From the NCBI GenBank assembly GCA_039707655.1, contig CM077674.1, forward strand, positions 240,919,904-240,983,903: DNA of 64,000 nucleotides, given 5' to 3'. A program made the translations under genes and the position numbers. The number at the start of each line of letters is the position of its first letter. Position 1 is the first letter of the stretch. The notes beneath the pieces were generated by a model. It was not told where the DNA came from. It saw nothing but the letters and a program-made list of their open reading frames with translations, and ran no database searches. The DNA comes from Elymus sibiricus (taxonomy: Eukaryota > Streptophyta > Magnoliopsida > Poales > Poaceae). Shown piece after piece: positions 25,214-35,863 of the stretch.

Positions 25214-25226
25214 TCAAACTTCTTCA
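25214..25226. repeat. LINE TSD, right copy
   Basis: TCAAACTTCTTCA directly after the LINE A-tail; one mismatch to 17530-17542. Confidence 0.85.
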
Positions 25227-25530
25227 AAAAACATCTGAAAAAATGTACAAGTATACAAGGATGTGATGCATATGTATGTAAAATTCAGGTTGTGCAAAAA
25301 AAATCAGGAACTTTGAGGATGAATAGTGCATCTACCAAAAAGCCTCAGATTTGTCTTTTTTGTATGTAGCACTCATTTTAAAGTATTTCGTCCTGAAAAA
25401 TTACACACTTGTGCATTATGTGTCTAAGTATATGTGTATTTGTTTATATTCTTTTTAAAACATGAAAATTTGAATTTTGATCATTTGAAATTCGGCCTCC
25501 ATGGAGGCCAAGCTCCATTGAGTATTTTCG

Positions 25531-25540
25531 CATCCAAAGG
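25531..25540. repeat. Mutator-type TSD, right copy
   Basis: CATCCAAAGG, exact match to 17461-17470. Confidence 0.85.
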
Positions 25541-26094
25541 CTCAAACAAAAAGGAACGATGAATCTATACAGTACTGTATGCAGCAAGAGTGGACGTCAC
25601 CAACACGTGTATGCTTATGTGCAAAACGTCCTCCTAGTTTGAGCCAGATTGGCCAATTGTAACAAACTATCACATCAAATGTTAAAAATATGCAAGTAAT
25701 TAAAGGGAGCTAATGAGGGAAATACTCTGTATAATTTTGCATCCGTTGTACTATAAAAAAAATTCCTAGTGTCATGCCATGGAATTCTAAGTCACATTTT
25801 CTGCATCACGTGACTTTTGTCTCTTTTGATGTTGTAATGATTTAATGGAACCACGTCACCTGCGAAATTGCACTGTCGTTCGCCAAAAGCGTGTCGAGAA
25901 TCAGAGTTGGTAATACGTACTGAATGACCCTGCCCAGACTCTATACAAATGATCTACACGTAGATGGAGTAGTTAAGCTATTCGAAGTAATCTCCATCTT
26001 TTCTCAAAGAAAGGATAGAGATTATGCAAAAGTGAAAGGAAGAGGAAACGTTGAATCTTTGGCGGGTTGTACCTTGTATGCGCCATGAGTTTGT
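25541..26094. other. Intergenic, nothing assigned
   Basis: AT-rich sequence with no complete element. From about 26033 a short plus-strand open frame begins that is interrupted by the hAT MITE and resumes at 26644. Confidence 0.4.
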
Positions 26095-26102
26095 CTTGGA
26101 GG

Positions 26103-26635
26103 TCAAGCTGGCAATGATGGTTAACCATTACCCATGTCCCTGTGGGTAATTACTCTATTAGGGGATGAGGATGTGCCAATTTTAATGCTCACGGAGAAGT
26201 TAGTGGGTCAAATACCTTACCCAGCATGCAAGACGTGGATGGGGATGAGATAGCATTACCCGTGCCCGTTACCCACCTTACCCATGAAGGCCTTATATAT
26301 GGGCTCTAAAATTAGTAGATCTAAGGTAATTACTGCCCTTACCCACTCAAATTTTCACCCATCCGGCCCAAAAAGACTTAAGAAATTTCTAACCTAGCCA
26401 TAATATATTGTTTATTGTGCTGAAATGTTGTTTTTCTGCTGAAATACTATTGAAGGTTGTTGTTGATTGCGTCTATGGGTTTCCCCACGGAGATGACAAA
26501 CCCGATGGGAATGGAGATGGGAAACTTTTTATCACTGTAGGTGGGTATAGGGATGGGGAAGGATATGGGAGGACTGTCGCGAGGATGGGGATGAGAGTCC
26601 AATACCCGGCTGGGTAATCCCCATTGCCAGCTTGA
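26103..26635. mobile_element. hAT-type MITE
   Basis: 533 bp with terminal inverted repeats TCAAGCTGGCAATG and the exact 8-bp TSD CTTGGAGG at 26095-26102 and 26636-26643. The interior has G/C-biased direct and inverted phrases (GGGTAAT, ATGGGGA) and no coding domain. Confidence 0.9.
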
Positions 26636-26859
26636 CTTGGAGGGCATGGTTGAAGACAGGCAAAGGAATAAAGCCTTGCCTTTTGACCGGAGGATGGAGT
26701 TAGTGTGGCAGGCATCTTGCACGCAGGCCATTAGCCATGGGGGAGGCGATGTGCCGGTGATGGGTGCCATGAGCGACTCATCGGTTCATACGATGTGAAT
26801 CGCCTACATGGATTTCATGTTCTGCTTCTTGTCATGTGAACGATGTTATAGTAGAAAAC

Positions 26860-27000
26860 TTTACAGGAGAGAGTAGTTATAAGATGTTTGTGATATTATA
26901 ATATGGACTACATACTGACTGAAATTAGTGAACAAACATACTAAAACATGTATATATACATTCAATTTTAAAATATATTATAAAATATTTCCGCAACAAC
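26860..27000. mobile_element. Degenerate Stowaway-like MITE
   Basis: Contains TTATAAGATGTTTGTGAT, ...GTGAACAAACATACTAAAACATGT and ...TATTATAAAATATTT, the interior order of grass Stowaway elements, but the CTCCCTCCGT termini are lost. Limits are approximate. Confidence 0.55.
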
Positions 27001-27147
27001 GTGTGGGCTATCATCTAATTTAAGAAATCTTTAAACCCTATGTTTAAGTATTTAGAGCTCTTCCCATCGCGAAAATAAAAAAGTTTTGAGAGTTCCTTTT
27101 TAGCCTGTTAATGCAATAATAACACGATAATTATCCAAACGAACTTC

Positions 27148-27293
27148 CCACCGTTCACTATTATAAGATGTTTTGAATATTTCAGTATCAACTACATAGG
27201 GATTAAAATGAGTGAACAAACACACTAAAACATGTCTACATACATCTCATTTAAAAAATACTTAGAACATCTTGTAATAGTGAACGGAGTAGC
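27148..27293. mobile_element. Stowaway-like MITE, same family as the preceding copy
   Basis: Inverted ends CCGTTCACTATTATAAGATG and CATCTTGTAATAGTGAACGG, and an interior GTGAACAAACACACTAAAACATGT shared with 26860-27000. The right end abuts TA; the left end is diverged. Confidence 0.7.
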
Positions 27294-27615
27294 AATGTAG
27301 CCAATATTTTGATGTAGTCATCGCCATGACACGTATCAAGGAAAAGATAGGTAAAAAAGAGGAAGCTTGATTGGAACTACACAAGCACAAGTGCTCACAC
27401 TAAATCTTACTAGACCTTATGCAAAAAATAAAATCCTAGTGTACCTTCATCTAAAAAATCCTACTAGTAAACGTGCACAAACATCATGTGGGTACATGAC
27501 CATTTTTCGTTACAAAACGTGCATACGCAAGCACACGACAGTTCGCGGAATGTTCACCAACAAAAATCGACCCTGGGCCCGGGACCGGCCGGAAGCAAGG
27601 AAAAATGGTACGTAC

Positions 27616-30154
27616 TCACCGTGGGGATTGCACTCCCAGGTACGCAGAATCGTCCAAGCTGACATACGCATTGCTAGGTTCAATCTCGGAGCACGTGCTT
27701 GGCGTTGGCGACCCAACAGCAAGCAAGGCTTCCATCTCCTGGGAACTCCTTTGGCCCCATGGATGCTGCTGCGCAAGCAGAAGCTTCCTTAGCCTGCCAA
27801 GCTCTTCCGCAACCTCCCGCATGTAGGGTCTCTTCTCGCTGGCCATCTCCAGGCACTGCTTTGCTATCTCTGCCACCTGCTCAATCACCTCGATGCTCTG
27901 CTCGTTCACGATCTCGGCGTCCACTATCTCGTCCAGCTTGCTCGCGCTCGCGGCGAGAAGGAAATACGACGAGAGGTTCTTCTCCTCGTCCTCGGCTGCC
28001 TGAAGGTTCAGCGCCTTTCTCCGGGTGAGCAGCTCCAGGAGGACGACGCCGAAGCTGTACACGTCGCTCTTGTCCGTCAGCTTGCAGGTCTGCATGTACT
28101 CCGGGTCGAGGTAGCCGCAGGTGCCCTGGACAAACGTCACGAACTGGGCCTCGTCCGTCGGGGCCAGCGTGGAGGCCCCGAAGTCGGAGACCTTGACGGC
28201 GTGGTCGTCGTCGATGAGCATGTTGGGGGACTTGACGTCGCCGTGGATGATCGGGGGCGAGGCCCAGGAGTGCAGGTACGCGAGCGCCTCGGCGCTCTCG
28301 TGCGCGATCTTGAGGCGCGTCGCCAAGGGGACGCGCGCTCCGTGACGGTGGATGAGCTGGTACAGGGTGCCGTTGGGGACGAACTCGTAGACGAGCATGG
28401 GGACCTCCACCTCGAGGCAGCAGCCGTAGAGCCTGACGACGTTCCGGTGGTTGATCTGGGACAGGATGAGCATCTCCTTCCCGAACTCCTTCGTCTGCCT
28501 CTCGTTGACGAGCTTGCACCGCTTTATGGCAACTGTTCTGGTGTCCTTGAGGGTGCCCTTGTAGACGGTGCCGTTGCCTCCCTTCCCGATCACATTTCGC
28601 TCGTCGAATCTGCCGGTTGCCTCCTCTAGCTCCTCCTTGGTGAACAGCGTGAAGGATACTCCTTGCTTTGATTTCATTTCCTCGAAGAGCATGAGGCCTC
28701 CGTGCTGCTTGAAGTACCTCCTCTTTACGGTGGCAAGGCTCCTCCTTTCGTGGATCAGGTAGGCACAGGACATGCTAATTACCAGTACAACTACGCTGAT
28801 GCTAACACCTGCATTAAAAAGGTGTGCTGGTTAAGATTCAGATATCTGAAGAATTCAACATGCATTAGTTTTGCGTCTGCAGATTTAGGGGAGAAATACT
28901 TCTTGTTCTTGGGAGAGCAGAGAAATGTCAAATGGAGTCAAATGGCGTACCGATTGCAATGTGCGCTCCAAGTTGAGATTTCTTCGCCTCGCATGTGCCA
29001 TTATAAGCGTTGCCTGTTGTCTTGTCAGGGCAAGCGCACCTGAATCCTCCAGGCGTGTTGATGCAGGTGCCAGGAACAGAGCACGGGTAATTGACTCCAC
29101 CATCGCCGCACTCGTCAATATCTGCGGAAGCAAACCAGAATTCTTATAGCGTCAACGGATCGATGCGGACGAAAGTTCATCGCGGGGAGGAAGCAAGGAC
29201 GAAGAGCAGACCTCGGCAGCCGCCTTGCAGGTATGGGTTGCCTTCGTACCCGCGAGAGCAATTGCAGAGATATCCCGGGCCGTTTCTCGAATCCACGCAC
29301 CCGCTGTTGCTGCTGACGCAGGCGTAGGCCGTGGTGTTCCGTACCGCCTCCCGGCACGTCACCTTCCCTACCACCCAGTCGAGCACCAGCGGCACCTTCC
29401 CGCCGGTGGACGCCATGAAGTCGCCGGCGGTGACGTAGGTGGCGCGGAAGTCGAACCACGTCGCCTCGACCAGGACCGCGTAGCTGCACCGGCTGAAGTT
29501 GGCGATGGCGGTGGTGTTGAACTTCTCCTCGAACGCCACGACGTACGAGTTGATCCCCCTGGGGATGGCCGCCTGGCAGCAGCCCATGCCGGAGCAGGAG
29601 CCGTTCTCCAGCCGGCCGGCGCCCGGGCACGTGGCCATGCACCCGGTCATGTACGTGGAGCCCGTCGCGAACTGGGAGGCGTCCGAGGAGCTCACGTAGG
29701 CGAGCGAGTTGCACCCGACGACGGTGAACCGGTTGTCCTCGTCGGACAGCATGAAGGACGAGTCGGAGAAGTCCGTCCACATGCTGCTCCGCCCGTCCAT
29801 GGACCGGGACGTGTCGTTGTAGCACCACGGGTTGATCTCGTTGCGGACGCGCGCCTGCCCGCGGGCCACGGAGACGCCCAGGACCTCCGTCTCGAAGCAG
29901 AAGGGCCTGTAGGTGCCGGCGGCGGTGAGGTTGCAGGTGAGGCCGAAGGTCACGTCGTTCTCGCCCGTGTAGAGGTAGCAGCCGCGGCCGATGCCGAACG
30001 GGTAGGGGATGTCCACGTCGCCGCACCGCCGCTGGCATGTTCCGCTTGGTGGTTGCGATGCCGCCGCCGCCGCCGCGGACCACGCCGAAGCTAGCACTGC
30101 GATCAACGTAAGAAGCATCTCTGCAGCTTGCGCGGTGAGGTGAATTTTTGCCAT
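27616..30154 (-). CDS. WAK: Wall-associated receptor-like kinase (WAK)
   Basis: A plasma-membrane receptor kinase that binds wall pectin through its extracellular part and phosphorylates Ser/Thr targets inside. Three coding exons on the minus strand (30154-29212, 29121-28951, 28808-27616) with GT-AG junctions join in frame to 768 residues, the usual WAK length. Order: signal peptide 1-32; GUB_WAK_bind domain starting CGDVDIPYPFGIG (44-56); EGF-like Cys cluster about 284-316; EGF-Ca DIDECG... 315-358 built across exons 1-2; membrane helix about 369-390; kinase from about 430 with glycine loop GKGGNGTVYKG (446), VAIK Lys467, HGDVKSPN (Asp562), DFG (580) and GTCGYLDPEY. Asp562 is preceded by Gly rather than Arg, so it is a non-RD kinase. 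The start at 30154 gives the signal peptide; the frame stays open upstream to 30268. The stop overlaps a good donor (CACG|GTGAGT), so a longer spliced tail is possible. No inactivating change seen. Confidence 0.93.
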
Positions 30155-30556
30155 GCCGTCGCTGCTCTGGCTAGCCAACTCCTTTGGAGGCTGCAAGTTC
30201 CAAGAAGGAAAGGAAATACGTACTCTATCTAGCAACGAGTCTGCCAAGAGCTGTCGCCATTGTTTCAATGAATTCGCAAGCGATCGCTCGATTAGATGGG
30301 TGGGACGACTTTACAGGTCCAACCGTCCAAGGAGTAATAAGTTTCAAAAAGAAGGGATTGAAAAAGACTGATGCAGCGTCAAAAGTGTCCATACCTTCTT
30401 TCTGACAGACAAAGGAGTGTCCATACCTATTTTGTTGAAGCTCCGAGCTTGTTCGCGAAATGTAGCGTCGCACTCGGTACTCGACAGAAACGCGACCGAG
30501 GAGGCCAAGAACTCCCACGATCGTTCAATTGCGTAAGCAAGATGCGCCGGGAGGAA
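30155..30556 (-). promoter_or_regulatory. WAK upstream region
   Basis: About 400 bp between the WAK start codon and the first small insertion. No clear TATA box could be fixed. ORFs on both strands here have no recognisable product. Confidence 0.35.
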
Positions 30557-30570
30557 AGGATGGAAGACAA

Positions 30571-30595
30571 TCCCCGCAAAAAAAAAAAAAAAAAA
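30571..30595. mobile_element. Minimal polyA retro-insertion with 14-bp TSD
   Basis: TCCCCGC plus A18 lies between two copies of AGGATGGAAGACAA (30557-30570 and 30596-30609). This is the structure left by target-primed reverse transcription when almost only the polyA tail is copied. Confidence 0.8.
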
Positions 30596-30720
30596 AGGAT
30601 GGAAGACAAGGCCCGCTGTTCATGATTTCACACGCAGTTCGATTTCTCACGTCTGTGCCGCATACTTTGTTCATAGTCTGCTCACACAGTCTGCCTTTCA
30701 TTTTTCAGATTTGCTATGTA

Positions 30721-30801
30721 CTATCTCTCTACTAAAATATAAAACGTTTTTGCAGTTGAATTTGAACTGCAAAAACGTCTTATATTTTAGTACGAAGGGA
30801 G
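30721..30801. mobile_element. Short Stowaway MITE (81 bp hairpin)
   Basis: Near-perfect inverted halves (ACTAAAATATAAAACG ... CGTCTTATATTTTAGT) meeting at AATT, with the grass Stowaway end GAAGGGAG and TA target duplication (30719-30720 and 30802-30803). Confidence 0.9.
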
Positions 30802-30902
30802 TAACATCTAAATTGTGTACATGATTGATGATTCAGTCCAATGCACAAGTGATTGCAGCACACCCACCAGTTCAGTTTCTGTTAAAAAAATCAGTTCAGG
30901 TA

Positions 30903-31040
30903 GTGATTTCTTCAGATTAACAAACACCAGATGCTTGGACAGGGCTGCCATTGTCACGGACGAGGACTTGGAAGACGGCAACCTGAACCGGCCATGGAGG
31001 CTCTGCACGGTGATCCAGGCGGAGGAGCTAAGACTCCGCA
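30903..31040 (+). pseudogene. NPF (NRT1/PTR) transporter fragment 1
   Basis: The translation includes LDRAAIVTDEDLEDG and RPWRLCTVIQAEEL, the highly conserved central motif of plant NPF nitrate/peptide transporters (LDKAAI...NPWRLCTVTQVEELK). It then runs out of homology. Intact proteins are about 550-600 residues with 12 membrane helices; only about 45 residues remain here. Confidence 0.8.
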
Positions 31041-31640
31041 AACCTCTTTTTATCGGTTCCGGGAGCTACCGGTGGATTCCAAACCAATAGAATGCTGCCA
31101 CCTCTAAAGCTGTGGGACCACATGCATATACAGGCCAGGTATTCTCATCTTTGCATTGCTCGTATTTCTCAGGGCCAGGGCCCACCACGTGCAATCTTAC
31201 TGAGCAGTCCACCAGCGTGACTGCAAGGCTGTGCTCCTTTTTTACCCCATACCAAAGTACTAGCTGATTTAATAATCGTTCTAGGTTAGGAAATCTAATT
31301 AGCTTAATATTAATCCCTGATTTTTAATTTGATTTCACTTAGAGATATTTAATTTTTCTAAACAAATATTTTTATATTTTCACATTTTTCAAAAAGCTAA
31401 TAACAAGTTAAACAAATTTCAATCATTTCAAGAACTCATTTTCACAGTTTCACACATTGAAATTACAAGCTTCACACATTCAAACAGATTTCGGTTATTC
31501 CAATTCCAATTTCATATTTCACAATGAGTGAAACTAATTATTTCAAACTGTCAAAGAACTGATTTCAATTCTTCAGAAAGAAGATTTCACTCAGTGTGAA
31601 AATCTATTTCACTGCCATATTGTACAAAAGACTGAAACCT
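31041..31640. other. AT-rich filler between NPF fragments
   Basis: Low-complexity AT-rich DNA with many CATTTCA/TTTCACA phrases; no gene or bounded element found. Confidence 0.4.
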
Positions 31641-32300
31641 ACTATTTCAAAAGAGTGGCATAAACATTTTTTTCTGAAATAAGTGAAAAAGTTTTTTTTG
31701 AATTGAGAGAAATCATTGTTCGAATGAGTGAAATCGTTTTCTAAATGAGTGAAATATAATTTTTGAAACGAGCGAACTCTGTTTTATGAAGTGAGCGAAC
31801 TTGTTTTGTGAATTTATAATTTTTTTAATTGAGCGAAATCGGTTTTTTGAAATACTTGAAATGAATTATTCGGAACGAGTGAAGTTAGTTTTAGGAAATA
31901 ATTTAAGTTTGTTTTTATTTGACATATATCAGCTTCTTTAAACATGAATATTTTTATTTTTAAATGAGTGAAATTAGCTTTTGAAAATTATTGAAACATG
32001 TTTTTCTTTCAAGTGAAATGACTGAAATCAATTGTATCAAATGTGTGAAATCAATTGTTTGATGAAATGAGTGAAATCAATTTTCTGAAATGTGTGGAAA
32101 AAAATTGGAATGAGTGAAATCCATCATTTTGAATGGGCCTAAACCCATCTTTTTTAAAATGAGTGAAATATGTTTTCTCAAATCAGTGAAATACGTGTTT
32201 TAAAATCAGTGAAATCAATGTTTAAAAGCGAGTGAAATTAGTTCTTTGTAAATGAGTGAAATAAATTTCTGAAATTAACGGAACAGTCAAAAAAACTTGT
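31640..32300. repeat. Degenerate tandem repeat of GAGTGAAAT
   Basis: About twenty variants of (A)nTGAGTGAAAT(C/A) spaced roughly 25-35 bases apart (for example 31724, 31745, 32056, 32110, 32160, 32230, 32256). Too diverged for an exact unit length. Confidence 0.65.
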
Positions 32301-32789
32301 ATGAAATAGCGAAACAATCTTATGTTTTATGAAAGTGATTCGAAAGATAATTGAAATATATAAAATAAAAAGTAGTTCAAATATAGCCAAGATTGATCTT
32401 GTTCCAAAGGTCTTGTCAACACGATTTCAAATATATAAAAAAATTCAAAAATGAACATTTGGTTTAAAATATAACAGTCATTTAAAATATATGGATGAAA
32501 TAAAATGCATGTCATTTGTGTGGGGAGAGAGAATCATGCATGCATCGGTCTCTCCATTCCAACTTGCTCTCTCTCCTCACAAAGCTCCATGACATGCATG
32601 TATTTTTGGTACGATGTGTCGGTGCATGTCAGTCCTGTCAGTGTATTTATTGGGTATAGGAGAGATAATAGATTTATAAGTTTATACCGTGTCAGACATC
32701 ACACATCTTGATGAATTTGATGGACGGTGAATTGTCAACGGGTAGCTACCGGCTCCGGTAAATTTTACTAATTCGGCTAAGACTCTGAT
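32301..32789. other. Intergenic, nothing assigned
   Basis: AT-rich, then CT-rich (32550-32580). No supported feature. Confidence 0.4.
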
Positions 32790-33165
32790 GTGGCTGACCC
32801 CGATATGGCTCACATTGGCCGTCACTTCATGCCAACACGCAGGCGCAGACCATTGTTCGTGCAGCATGGCACGAAGACAGACTCCCACATCGCGGGCGGC
32901 GCCGCCCCCGTCAAGACGCGTTGCCGAAAGTCCATCGAGACGGTGCTCGTCGCCGCCTGCGTCACGGTCTACAACAGGGCCGTCGCGCCATCTGTGGCGT
33001 TGACGCCGCTGCAGCTCATGGGGCTCGGGCACGCGACGGCGACTGGCGCGCAGGCTGCGGATGGCCGCGGACCAAGAGGCGACCCAGATGGGCATAGCAT
33101 AGTGTGGCTACTGCCGCAGTACGTCATGACGGCGATCTTGAACGCGTGGAGAATGAGCTGGTAGC
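32790..33165 (+). pseudogene. NPF (NRT1/PTR) transporter fragment 2
   Basis: An open frame with SIETVLVAACVTVYNRAVAP, then TPLQLMGLGHATATGAQ and IVWLLPQYVM. This matches the order of the C-terminal half of NPF transporters (SIFDT..VIAWVPVYDR..VP, Q(R/M)MGIG, (F)WL.PQY). It belongs after fragment 1 in the protein and lies in the same orientation, so the two are one decayed gene. Frame changes and lost segments make it a pseudogene. Confidence 0.7.
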
Positions 33166-33246
33166 AAAGTCCCCGACGGGCTCCCTCGCCGACAAGTACG
33201 AAATCCTGCGGTTCCTGTTCAAAACCACCCAATTGATGTGGAGCAT

Positions 33247-33629
33247 GTGAGCTCGGGCTCACAGGCACCTGTTGCTACAGTAAAATCGAAAAATATATTT
33301 AAAAAGTTCAAAAAAATCTGAATTTTTTTGGCAACAAACATTGATGTGTGTTTCACATGCGTGCCAATTTTCGTGATGAAATGACATTTGTGGATGTCTC
33401 GGCAAAAAAAACAAATCATGCTTCAAAAAAACTGTTTTTGGAAGCATTTTGGAGCATCGATTTTGTTTTTTTTGCCGAGACCTGCATGAATGTCATTTTG
33501 TCACGAAATTTTGCATGCATGTGAAAAAGACATCAATGTTTGTTGCCAAAAAAATTCAGAATTTTTTGAACTTTTTAAATATTTTTTCGTTCGTACTGTA
33601 GCAAAGGGTGCCTGTGAGCTCGAGCTCAC
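33247..33629. mobile_element. Foldback MITE with long terminal inverted repeats
   Basis: 383 bp. Ends are inverted copies of GTGAGCTCGRGCTCACAGG followed by CACC and TGCTACAGTA; inner arms (GGCAACAAACATTGATGT / ACATCAATGTTTGTTGCC) are also inverted. No matching TSD was found. Confidence 0.85.
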
Positions 33630-34916
33630 AATAGCACTTTCGCCAATTGATCCGGTATTACAGATTTGAGGGGGTGATTAATCCGGTTTTAGACTTTAGG
33701 GGGATTTGATCCATCAGGAAGGATTTGAGGGGGAAAAGTATACTTTCCTCTTTTGCCTGTTTTGTGTGGGCTGCAGCACAGAGTGTGGAATTGGAAGAGA
33801 AGGGCGGCAAGACGTGAGGAGAGTCTGGGTGGTCGATCTATGTCCATGCGAACTAAAAGGATGGCGGTGGGTGCTGTTGCACTGAGTGATGTTGTCCATC
33901 TAGTATTCGTGAATGCGGCACAACTCTAAACACTCAAATTAGTGACGACAGAGGCAGATACTAGTTGTGGCTTTGTGTTTTTCAGTTGTTTTTAAAGCAT
34001 ATCCTTTCTTGTGTGTGTTTCAGTTGTGACGCAGTAGATTTTGCATCCTAGGGAATGAAATTGTGGTAGAACCCTAACCCCTTCAGATCACGTGAAGATG
34101 AAGGTAGATCCTAAGGAGTTATTTTTACTATAGATTTTTGTTCCAAACTCCCCTCTGTCACACCCAGTTGCATATCAAATATTGACACACAATTTCGCCG
34201 ACCCTGTCGCGTGTCCATCCTCGACATGCAATTTGTCCTGACCCAACTCAATTGCATGCCAAATTATGACACACAACTCCATCGTGATCGACATACAACA
34301 AGCGGAATAAAAATGACTGCCATTAATTCTCTCTTTTTCGAGGACAATTTTGTAGTGATTTCTTCTTCTTTTTTCTTTTTGTTGTTCTTCTCCTTTTCAT
34401 TTTTTTCCACTTTCCAATTCATTGCATTTTTAGTACGTTAACACTTTTTGAAGTGTGCGGACACTTATTAACATTCACGAAATTTTAATTTGGGAACACC
34501 TTTTTGATTTTGTGATTTTTTTAAATCATGAGCATTTTAAAAACATTTCAACATTTTTCAAAACGGATTTGCTAAATCTCATCGAAGATGTGGTCCGTCC
34601 GATCTATTTGTTGTGATCTTTTGCGCAAATTTCACCCCTTCGTTTTTGTCGCGCGCGTCCAGCGTCATCGCGATGTCCAGTTGTCGGCCCTATTTTGTTT
34701 GACCTCTGTATTGTTTTTCTGACCGTTTTCATTGGTCTTTTTCTCGTTCCTTATTGGCTTGCTTTGTAGAAGCGGAAGAGACGGAGTCCTCTGTTCGCCG
34801 CCTCTTTTATCACGTTCAATTTGTGGCTACTTTGCCTCTCCTCATTTCTCCTCTCCCCATTTTCCCTTTGTCTGCCATTAGAGCCAACACCTTTTTTTGT
34901 GCGACCTTTTTTTTCC
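33630..34916. other. Intergenic, nothing assigned
   Basis: Contains GATTTGAGGGGG phrases at 33666 and 33721 that look like the edge of a transposon, then AT-rich unassigned sequence. No gene supported. Confidence 0.4.
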
Positions 34917-35489
34917 TAGTTGTAACTCCACCCTTAACTTGCAACTGGACCAACCATTTCTTTTCTTCGGTTGTAAGTCCACATTTAAATTGCAACTGAG
35001 CCCGACCTTTTCTTTATATCCAGTTGCTGTTCCACCCTCGATTTGCAACTGGGCTCAATATTTCTTTTGTATCGCAACGAGGCCCGACTCTTCTTTGCAT
35101 TAGTTGCAGTCCACCCTCGACTTGCAACTGGGTTTGATTTTTTTCTGCCTCAGTTGTAAGTTAACCATCGAATCGCAACTAGGGGCGGACTTTTCTTGGT
35201 CCCAATTGCAAGTCAACCATCGACTTGCAACTGGGTCCACCCTTTTTTTATCCCAGTTGCAAGACAACCATCGACTCACAATTGGACTCTCGATCTTCTT
35301 TTTGCGCACTTTCATGTCAACCAACGTCTCGCAACTGGGTCCGATCCTTTTTTTCGTCCAGTTGCAAGTCCACATTGACATGCAACTGGGCCTTTGATCC
35401 TTTTTTTCTCAGTTGCAAGTCCACCCTTTACTCTCAACTGGGCTCAACATTTTTGTCTCCAGTTGCAAGTCCACCCTTGACTCGCAACT
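34917..35489. repeat. Palindromic minisatellite, about 12 units of about 51 bp
   Basis: Each unit carries CAGTTGCAAGTC, about 7 bases, then GACTTGCAACTGG followed by a T/C-rich spacer. The two halves are inverted copies, so every unit can form a hairpin. Units vary by substitutions and one is partial near 35072-35100. Confidence 0.85.
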
Positions 35490-35858
35490 ATTTGGGACGA
35501 AGATAAACTATGATAAGTGTGAGCTCATCCCTTTGAATTTGACCCCACAGAAAGCTGAAGAGTTAACAAAAAAAATTGGGTGTCCCGTTGGTACGTTTCC
35601 TATTAGATATTTAGGAGTTCCATTTTGATACACTGTCCAGAAAGGACTTGCAGCCATTACTGAAAACGAGTTTTGTGGGCTACAAAAGTAGTAAACTTTG
35701 GATCTAGGTGGATGGTTGGGGATGGTAGGAACATTATATTTTGGGAGGATCTCTAGCTTGGATCATCTCTATTAGCTATCATATATTGGGATCTTTATTA
35801 TTATTGTAGGGAACAATGCAAAATCATCTAGCAAGTCTGGGATGGTCACACTCTAAAG

Positions 35859-35863
35859 CTCAC
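35859..35863. repeat. Target-site duplication CTCAC, left copy
   Basis: Repeated exactly at 39638-39642. Confidence 0.93.

Larger units (their letters stand above)
17471..25530. mobile_element. Mutator-type MITE hosting a LINE nest
   Basis: The two arms (17471-17542 and 25214-25530) share the inverted phrase GAGCTTGGCCTCCATGGAGG followed by CCGAATTT, and are flanked by a 10-bp direct repeat, the TSD size of Mutator-like elements. The outermost bases match less well. Without the LINE the element would be about 380 bp and non-coding. Confidence 0.75.

Noticed and set aside
27881..28519. 212-residue minus-strand ORF and plus-strand ORFs over 28121-28629
   Set aside because: Alternative frames of the WAK kinase exon, which has a clear kinase reading.
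29225..30094. 289-residue plus-strand ORF
   Set aside because: It is the antisense shadow of WAK exon 1; high GC keeps the opposite frame open.
33150..33240. Short open frame SPTGSLADKYEILRFLF after the NPF fragment
   Set aside because: Too short and not recognisable as part of an NPF transporter or another gene.
34917..35489. CRISPR-like array
   Set aside because: Units vary, the spacers are related T/C-rich sequence, each unit is internally palindromic, and the DNA is plant nuclear.
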